In this document: positions 59,769-64,000 of the stretch, in pieces
Layout: every line of letters begins with the position of its first letter
How positions within the stretch are numbered: the first letter of the stretch is position 1
Origin: Myxococcota bacterium
Lineage (GTDB): Bacteria > Myxococcota > B64-G9
Length of the DNA: 64,000 nt
NCBI GenBank assembly: GCA_022710975.1
Contig: JAKLGA010000001.1
Coordinates: forward strand, 496,001 to 560,000
Reading direction: 5' to 3'
Translations under genes and position numbers: made by a program
The notes under the pieces: generated by a model
What the model saw: the letters and a program-made list of their open reading frames with translations, nothing else
The model's database searches: none
Told to the model about the DNA's origin: nothing

Positions 59769-60104
59769 ATGAAGTGCCCGAAGTGCGGGGACGTGGAGAT
59801 GGTCAAGGAGCAGGTCCAGGACCTCGAGCTGGACCGCTGCCCGACCTGCCGGGGGATCTTCTTCGACCCGGGCGAGCTCCAGACCGTGCTCCAGCGCAGG
59901 CTGGTGGACCAGGTCGAGGGGCTGCCCGAGATCCTGGTGCAGACCGGCCAGCGCGACGGCAACCCCGCCCACTGCTACCTGTGCGGGCTGTCGATGGTGG
60001 CCAAGAAGGCCCCGGGCGAGGTGCGCGTGGACTGGTGCCCGGGCTGCAAGGGCGTGTTCCTCGACAGCGGCGAGCTGACGGTCATCGAGGCCCTGCGGCC
60101 CTGA
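59769..60104 (+). CDS. Small protein with two TFIIB-type zinc ribbons
   Basis: 111 residues. Two equal halves: CPKCG then CPTCRGIFFDPGEL (about residues 3-36), and CYLCG then CPGCKGVFLDSGEL (about 66-100). Each half is a zf-TFIIB-like ribbon with four Cys for one zinc. No DNA-binding extension is seen, and such short proteins are common in Proteobacteria without assigned function. GGGAGG is located 6 nt before the ATG. It converges with the CarD-like fusion gene, 7 bp apart. Confidence 0.8.
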   Translation: MKCPKCGDVEMVKEQVQDLELDRCPTCRGIFFDPGELQTVLQRRLVDQVEGLPEILVQTGQRDGNPAHCYLCGLSMVAKKAPGEVRVDWCPGCKGVFLDSGELTVIEALRP

Positions 60105-60111
60105 GGCCGGG

Positions 60112-61833
60112 CTACTCCGCGATCTTCGGCCCCAGCGCGATCCCGCCGTCCGCCTCGCCCAGCGCGAAGCGCCCCAGGAACGACAGCCCCAGCACCCCGT
60201 CGAGCGGCGTCCCGGCCTCGTCCTGCCAGCCCGCGAGCTCCGCGACCAGGGCCTCGACCCTGCCCGCCCGGGCGCCGTCGAGCTCCACCTGGGGCAGCAC
60301 GGCCAGCCAGCCCGTGCGCACCTCCCGCCCGTCCCACAGGAGCAGGTCGGGCTGGCCGGCGGGGCGGTCCAGGCCCAGCCGGCTGGCCAGCGCCGGGCTG
60401 ACCAGCGACAGGCCGAGCTGGAGGTCGAGCAGCACGCGCGCCCGCCGCCCGTCGCCCAGGCCGACCTCCACCGGCGGCAGCGCGCCGTCCTCCTGCGCCT
60501 CCACGAAGGCGTGCCCGCTGCCGGCCATGCCCTGGCAGTCCGGGGCGCGGTAGAGCCCCTCGAGGGCGGACAGCAGCTCCTCGTCCTCGGCCGCCTCCGG
60601 GTGGTGGAAGGCCACCTGCTCGAGCGCGAAGATGCCCTCGCACTCCCGGCCGGCCTCGCGGGCCGCGCGGGCCATGGAGAAGGGGATGGTGCGCAGGCGG
60701 GGCTGCAGGGCCAGCGCCTGGCGGTAGTCCTCCAGCGCCCGGGGCCAGTCGCGCAGCCGCTCGTGCACCTCCGCGCGCCACCAGCGGAAGTCCTTGTCGC
60801 GCGGGTAGCGCTCGATGAGCTGGCCCACGTCGGCCAGGGCCTCGGGGTACTCGCCCTGGCGCTTGTGGGCCTCGTGGGTCACCCACAGCAGGCGGTCGAA
60901 CGGGCCGCACTCGGCCAGGAAGCGGCGGGCGCGGGCCACCAGGCGCGGGTGGTCCCCGAGCTCGAGGAGCTGCTCGGCGAAGTGGAGCATCTTGACCCGG
61001 TCGCAGGGCTCCTGCTCGAGGCGCTGGGCCGCCCGTTTCACCTCGAGCTCGTGCTTGCCGTAGTCGAAGGGCTCCTCGTAGGTGGCGACCAGCCAGGCGG
61101 TCAAGCCGCCCAGGAGGCCCGCCAGCCCCAGCGCCAGGCTCAGCGCGAGTGCCCGGCGTGCGCGCCGGCGGGCGCGGGCGCAGGCCGGGCACAGGAAGCG
61201 TGCGCCGTCGGCCGTGGCGCACAGCTCGCACATCGGCCGGAGGCACTCCGCGCAGGAGTCCGTGGCGGCCTTGCGCGGGTGCTGGTGGCAGGGCACGGCC
61301 GGGGCCGGGCCGTCCGGCTCCGGCGGGGCGGCGGGCGCCGGGGGGTGCCACACGGCCTCGAGCTCGGCCCGGAGCGTGGCGGGCGGGAACCCGAGCGCCA
61401 GGCCGAGCTCGGCCAGCACCTGGGCCTCGAGCTCCTCCCGGAACCGCAGCTCGCCCGGGCTGGGGTCGGGCAGCGCGTGCAGCAGGCGCACCAGGCGGGC
61501 CAGGCCGCCGAGCTGCCCCGCGGCCGCGGTGGCCAGGCGCGCGTCGGGCGAGGTCTCCTCGGGGCGGGCGTCGGCGGGCGGCCGGGGGGCCCGCAGCAGC
61601 GCCAGGGCCGCCTCGGCCTCCGGCCGCGGCGACGGGGGGCGCAGCTTCAGCACCGCGTCCTCCAGCCCGATCTCGAGCCGCAGGCCGCTGGCGAAGGCGA
61701 GCACCAGCAGGGGTTCCGGGGCGCCGTCCGCGCCGGGCGCCTCGGCCACCCCCCGCACCTCGGCCAGGCCGTGGGGCGGCATGACGACCCGGTCGCCCAC
61801 CCGCAGCCTGAGGATGCCGAGGATGTCCTCCAT
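60112..61833 (-). CDS. Fusion protein: CarD-like, B-box zinc, membrane helix, TPR, retropepsin fold
   Basis: 573 residues. Residues about 1-60 resemble the RNA-polymerase-binding domain of CarD/CdnL (VGDRVVMPPHGLAEVRGV). Residues about 175-215 form a B-box-like zinc motif (CHQHPRKAATDSC, CLRPMCELC, CPAC). A membrane helix lies near 228-250. TPR-like helices occupy about 265-430. The last 125 residues follow the bacterial retropepsin pattern (VEVGLGDGRRARVLLD, then DGVLGLSFLGRF). The active-site DTG is replaced by DLQ, so proteolysis is doubtful. Start at 61833 follows GTGAGG; an ATG at 61845 would add four residues. Confidence 0.78.
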   Translation of the reverse strand: MEDILGILRLRVGDRVVMPPHGLAEVRGVAEAPGADGAPEPLLVLAFASGLRLEIGLEDAVLKLRPPSPRPEAEAALALLRAPRPPADARPEETSPDARLATAAAGQLGGLARLVRLLHALPDPSPGELRFREELEAQVLAELGLALGFPPATLRAELEAVWHPPAPAAPPEPDGPAPAVPCHQHPRKAATDSCAECLRPMCELCATADGARFLCPACARARRRARRALALSLALGLAGLLGGLTAWLVATYEEPFDYGKHELEVKRAAQRLEQEPCDRVKMLHFAEQLLELGDHPRLVARARRFLAECGPFDRLLWVTHEAHKRQGEYPEALADVGQLIERYPRDKDFRWWRAEVHERLRDWPRALEDYRQALALQPRLRTIPFSMARAAREAGRECEGIFALEQVAFHHPEAAEDEELLSALEGLYRAPDCQGMAGSGHAFVEAQEDGALPPVEVGLGDGRRARVLLDLQLGLSLVSPALASRLGLDRPAGQPDLLLWDGREVRTGWLAVLPQVELDGARAGRVEALVAELAGWQDEAGTPLDGVLGLSFLGRFALGEADGGIALGPKIAE

Positions 61834-61962
61834 GGGCCTCACCATCTTTTAGGTTGCAGCCGGGCCGCCGCTCGTGTGAGCATGCGCATCTTCCGACCCC
61901 GGGGGCCCTGCCGAGGAGCGCCGGGGAGGGAGGAGCTGGGTCCCAGTCGTGGAGGTGCGCCC

Positions 61963-62310
61963 ATGCGCAAGAAGACGGAGAACCGCGTGACTGTCCGGCG
62001 CCGGGTGCGGCGCCCCACGGCCCGGGCCGTGGATCTGACGCGCCTGTGCTGCCGCGCCGCGCCCGAGATGGGTCGGCGCCAGGCCAAGACCATCGAGGCC
62101 GCCATCCTCAGCACCCTGCCGCGGAGCCGGCCCGGGATGCTGTTCGACGAGCTGGTCGATCGGCTGGCCATGCACTTGAACCCCGTGGCGTTTCCCCTGC
62201 GGCGCACCGTGAGCCGCTACGCCAAGGCCGTGCAGCTCGATCTCGAGGAGCGCGGCCTGATCGAGCGCGTGCCCGGCAGCTCGCCCATCCGCCTCCGCCG
62301 CGTCCGCTGA
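61963..62310 (+). CDS. Small basic winged-helix-like protein
   Basis: 115 residues. A strongly basic N-terminal 25 residues (RRRVRRPTAR) and a C-terminal helical part ending in a possible wing: FDELVDRLAMHL, then LDLEERGLIERVPG and a last IRLRRVR strand. This layout suits a DNA-binding winged helix, but no family is recognised. GGAGG lies 7 nt before the ATG. Its last 94 bp overlap the 3' end of the NlpC/P60-like gene on the other strand. Confidence 0.65.
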   Translation: MRKKTENRVTVRRRVRRPTARAVDLTRLCCRAAPEMGRRQAKTIEAAILSTLPRSRPGMLFDELVDRLAMHLNPVAFPLRRTVSRYAKAVQLDLEERGLIERVPGSSPIRLRRVR

Positions 62311-63416
62311 GCCCCGCGCCTCCAGCGCAGCACCCGCACCCGGCTCTGGGTGTAGGCCGTGTCCCGGATGGGCTGCTCGCAGGGCGGCGCCCAGTAGGTG
62401 TGGATGAGCACGTCGTTCAGGTCGAGCACCCCCAGCGGCGCCCGGTCCTCGCGGAGCGCCCCCACGTGTCCGGGGAAGAGCAGCAGATCCCCGGGCTGGA
62501 TCTCGCCGGCCCCCGCGCCGATGCGCACGGGCTGCCCGCGCTCGGTCACGAAGCGCCCGTCCGCGTCCACCCGCGCGGCGCGGGCCACGGTGGAGGCCAC
62601 CTCCGGCAGGTGCCAGGTGGCCCGGTAGGGCAGCTCCTTGCCCAGGCGGCGCGCCCCGTACACGATGAAGTCCGCGCAGTCCGAGCCGATCAGCCGCTCG
62701 GCCTGGTGCTCGGCGGGCGGCTCCCCGGCCGAGCCCCAGATGTAGGGGGTGTTGAACAGCTCGGTGAGCCGGCCCAGGTAGCTGTCGTCGCGCCGCAGCG
62801 CCACGCGGGTGACCTGGCTCGACAGCCCGCCGCGGTGGAGGCTCCCGGCCCCGGGCGAGGCGAGCGGCGCCGCCCCCTCGCGGGCCAGCTCCACCTGGAA
62901 GGCCATGGTGCCGAGCCCGCCCTGCGCGTCCGCGTAGGGCGGCAGCGGGCGGGCGTCGGCCGGCCGGGACCAGGGCGCGCCGGGCGCGTCCGGGGCGGCC
63001 CAGGGGAAGGTGCGGTACTCGATCGCGTCCCAGTGGAAGCCGCCTCGGGTGTTGTTGTAGCTGTCGCCGACCGGCTGCACCTTGGACCAGGCGAGCGTCC
63101 AGCCCGCGGCCGCGGGCAGGGTGGCGGGTCTGCGCAGCCGCGCCGCGGGCACCCGCCCGTCCGGGAGCTCGACCGCCTCGGCCTCGCTCACCACCACGGG
63201 CCTGCCGTCCAGGCGGGCCTCGACCGCGGCGAACAGGGTGACGCCCTGGTCGAGCCGGGCGCGCGCGATGCCCACCCGGGCCACGCTCTCCCCCGGCCCC
63301 TGGGCCAGCACCCACACCCGCTCCGGGACGAGCTCCTGCCCGCGCGCCCCCGGCGCGGCGAGCAGCGCGAGCGAGCACGACAGCAGCACCCAGGTGCAGG
63401 GCTTCGAGCGCGTCAT
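62217..63416 (-). CDS. Secreted NlpC/P60-like cysteine peptidase
   Basis: 399 residues with a signal peptide (about 1-25, cleavage after ARG or similar). The C-terminal domain (about 215-350) has NTPYIWGS, GSDCADFIVYGARRLG with the catalytic Cys, and GDLLLFPGHVGAL with the His, which is the NlpC/P60 pattern of cell-wall amidases. The N-terminal 200 residues are beta-rich with TFPWAAPDAPG and no assigned domain. The final 31 residues after VRVLRW are Arg/Ser-rich and lie antisense to the neighbouring gene, so they are probably a non-functional extension. A TAGGCT hexamer ends 6 nt before the ATG. The -35 is weak. Confidence 0.8.
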   Translation of the reverse strand: MTRSKPCTWVLLSCSLALLAAPGARGQELVPERVWVLAQGPGESVARVGIARARLDQGVTLFAAVEARLDGRPVVVSEAEAVELPDGRVPAARLRRPATLPAAAGWTLAWSKVQPVGDSYNNTRGGFHWDAIEYRTFPWAAPDAPGAPWSRPADARPLPPYADAQGGLGTMAFQVELAREGAAPLASPGAGSLHRGGLSSQVTRVALRRDDSYLGRLTELFNTPYIWGSAGEPPAEHQAERLIGSDCADFIVYGARRLGKELPYRATWHLPEVASTVARAARVDADGRFVTERGQPVRIGAGAGEIQPGDLLLFPGHVGALREDRAPLGVLDLNDVLIHTYWAPPCEQPIRDTAYTQSRVRVLRWRRGAQRTRRRRMGELPGTRSIRPRSSRSSCTALA

Positions 63417-63674
63417 GGCCCCAGCCTACCACGCCCCCGGCCCGGATCTAGGAGGACAGGAAACTCTGATTGGCTCGGAGGAGGAGGGGCAAGGACTAGG
63501 ATTTCTTTTAGGGTAGGAGGAGGCAGGAGGGGAAGGGAAGGGTAGGTGGGCGAGGCTCGCCGCGTCCACCGAGCGCCTCGGCCCGCGCCTGCCTGGTCCT
63601 CCGGCCCTTACCCTTTAAGAATGCCTTTTCTTTCTTTTCCTGGAGCGTCAGGATCGTTGCGCGGGAGGCTCCGG
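63417..63674. other. Intergenic stretch with purine-rich then pyrimidine-rich tract
   Basis: 258 bp without a gene I can support. Between about 63450 and 63545 the plus strand is nearly all A and G (GGAGGAGGAGGGG, GGAGGCAGGAGGGG and similar). Between about 63605 and 63640 it is mostly C and T (CCCTTTAAG, TTTTCTTTCTTTTCC). Clearly less GC-rich than the flanks. The ferredoxin promoter should be here, but none is clear. Confidence 0.6.
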
Positions 63675-63896
63675 GTGCAGGTCATGTGCATACGTGAAGA
63701 GCTGTGCGAGCGCTGCGGGGCGTGCTGGGCGGAGTGTCCGCGCGGGGCCATCGAGCGCCGCGAGGAGGGGGGGCAGGAGCGCTACCGGGTGACGCCGGCC
63801 CTGTGCGACCTTTGCCGGACCGAGGCGCGCGGGCCGCGCTGCCGGGCGGCCTGTCCGGTGGTGGGCTGCCTGGTGGAGGTCCGGGGCCCTACTTGA
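63675..63896 (+). CDS. Small two-cluster ferredoxin-like protein
   Basis: 73 residues from a GTG at 63675 with GGAGG at 6 nt; an ATG at 63684 is an alternative. CERCGACWAEC followed by Pro is a [4Fe-4S] motif, and CDLCRTEARGPRCRAAC with a following VGC supplies the second. The arrangement resembles the HycB/DmsB-type four-Cys pairs more than classical bacterial ferredoxins, with 10 or so residues inserted in the second set. It probably shuttles electrons to an unknown partner. It overlaps the mutS2 end by 8 bp on the other strand. Confidence 0.75.
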   Translation: MQVMCIREELCERCGACWAECPRGAIERREEGGQERYRVTPALCDLCRTEARGPRCRAACPVVGCLVEVRGPT

Positions 63897-64000
63897 GGCT
63901 CACCACGGTCACCCCGTCCCCGCCCTCCTCGAGGGCGCCCGCGCGGAAGTGGCGCGGGTAGGGGGAGCCCTTGAGGTGCGCGCGGATGGCGGCCCGCAGC
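63889..64000 (-). CDS. mutS2: MutS2 C-terminal Smr end, partial
   Basis: Only the last 36 codons lie in the window; the gene continues beyond 64000. The visible protein reads LRAAIRAHLKG, then FRAGALEEGGDGVTVVSLK before a TAG. The GGDGVTVV ending after a helix is that of the Smr nuclease domain of MutS2. MutS2 suppresses recombination or acts in ribosome rescue in different bacteria. The rest must be seen to confirm the ATPase part. Confidence 0.75.
   Translation of the reverse strand, partial: LRAAIRAHLKGSPYPRHFRAGALEEGGDGVTVVSLK

Noticed and set aside
60112-60490. Active retropepsin-like protease
   Set aside because: The catalytic DTG is replaced by DLQ, so only the fold can be claimed.

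Overview
The window is very GC-rich, gene-dense bacterial chromosome with no rRNA, tRNA, CRISPR array or insertion sequence that I can see. Its content points to Myxococcota or a related deltaproteobacterial lineage: many secreted Cys-rich lipoproteins, a GltJ/AgmX-like motility-type protein, a MYXO-CTERM-like tail, FHA, TPR, PilZ and MshEN-REC signalling proteins, and paired von Willebrand factor A operons. This is inference from gene families, not a phylogenetic placement. Recurrent promoter signals (TTGAC-like, 16-18 bp, TAG-type -10) can be seen before many transcription units, and several lie only 6-7 nt from the start codon, suggesting leaderless mRNAs.

Left part (1-13.4 kb): the end of a metallo-beta-lactamase-fold gene; a 1,505-residue lipoprotein with a Cys-rich region and nine pre-peptidase-like repeats; an M28 aminopeptidase-like lipoprotein; an ArnT/PMT-type glycosyltransferase with a membrane protein; a secreted protein with a MYXO-CTERM-like end; a lipocalin-like protein; and a lone GspC-like PDZ protein. 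13.7-22.7 kb: one transcription unit with a membrane coiled-coil protein, a DUF58 protein, a BatA-like protein and a double-vWA protein, followed by PilZ and zinc-protease genes. 22.7-33 kb: FHA, LolA/LolB-like and TPR lipoprotein genes, ttcA, an MshEN-REC-TPR regulator next to a GltJ/AgmX-like protein, and a divergent RelA/SpoT-type HD protein without a synthetase domain.

33.2-38.9 kb: pheS and pheT of the archaeal/eukaryotic type rather than the bacterial type, translationally coupled to an 811-residue protein of unknown function. 39-47.4 kb: a radical SAM protein and a lipoprotein, then a tightly overlapping seven-gene unit consisting of an ArsR-type repressor, an octaheme tetrathionate-reductase-family cytochrome, a seven-heme cytochrome, a cytochrome b, two half-size YeeE/YedE sulfur transporters and a rhodanese-fold protein that lacks the catalytic Cys. 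A 24-bp palindrome overlaps the -10 of its promoter, so the unit looks like a self-regulated respiratory or detoxifying system for inorganic sulfur compounds.

Right part (47.4-64 kb): two HAD hydrolases flank an L,D-transpeptidase gene interrupted by one in-frame amber codon. Next come a four-gene cell-surface operon (OB-fold lipoprotein, 5'-nucleotidase lipoprotein, unknown lipoprotein, outer-membrane barrel), a monofunctional glycosyltransferase with a lipoprotein, a two-zinc-ribbon protein, a CarD-like/B-box/TPR/retropepsin-fold fusion, an NlpC/P60-like protein, a small ferredoxin and the 3' end of mutS2.
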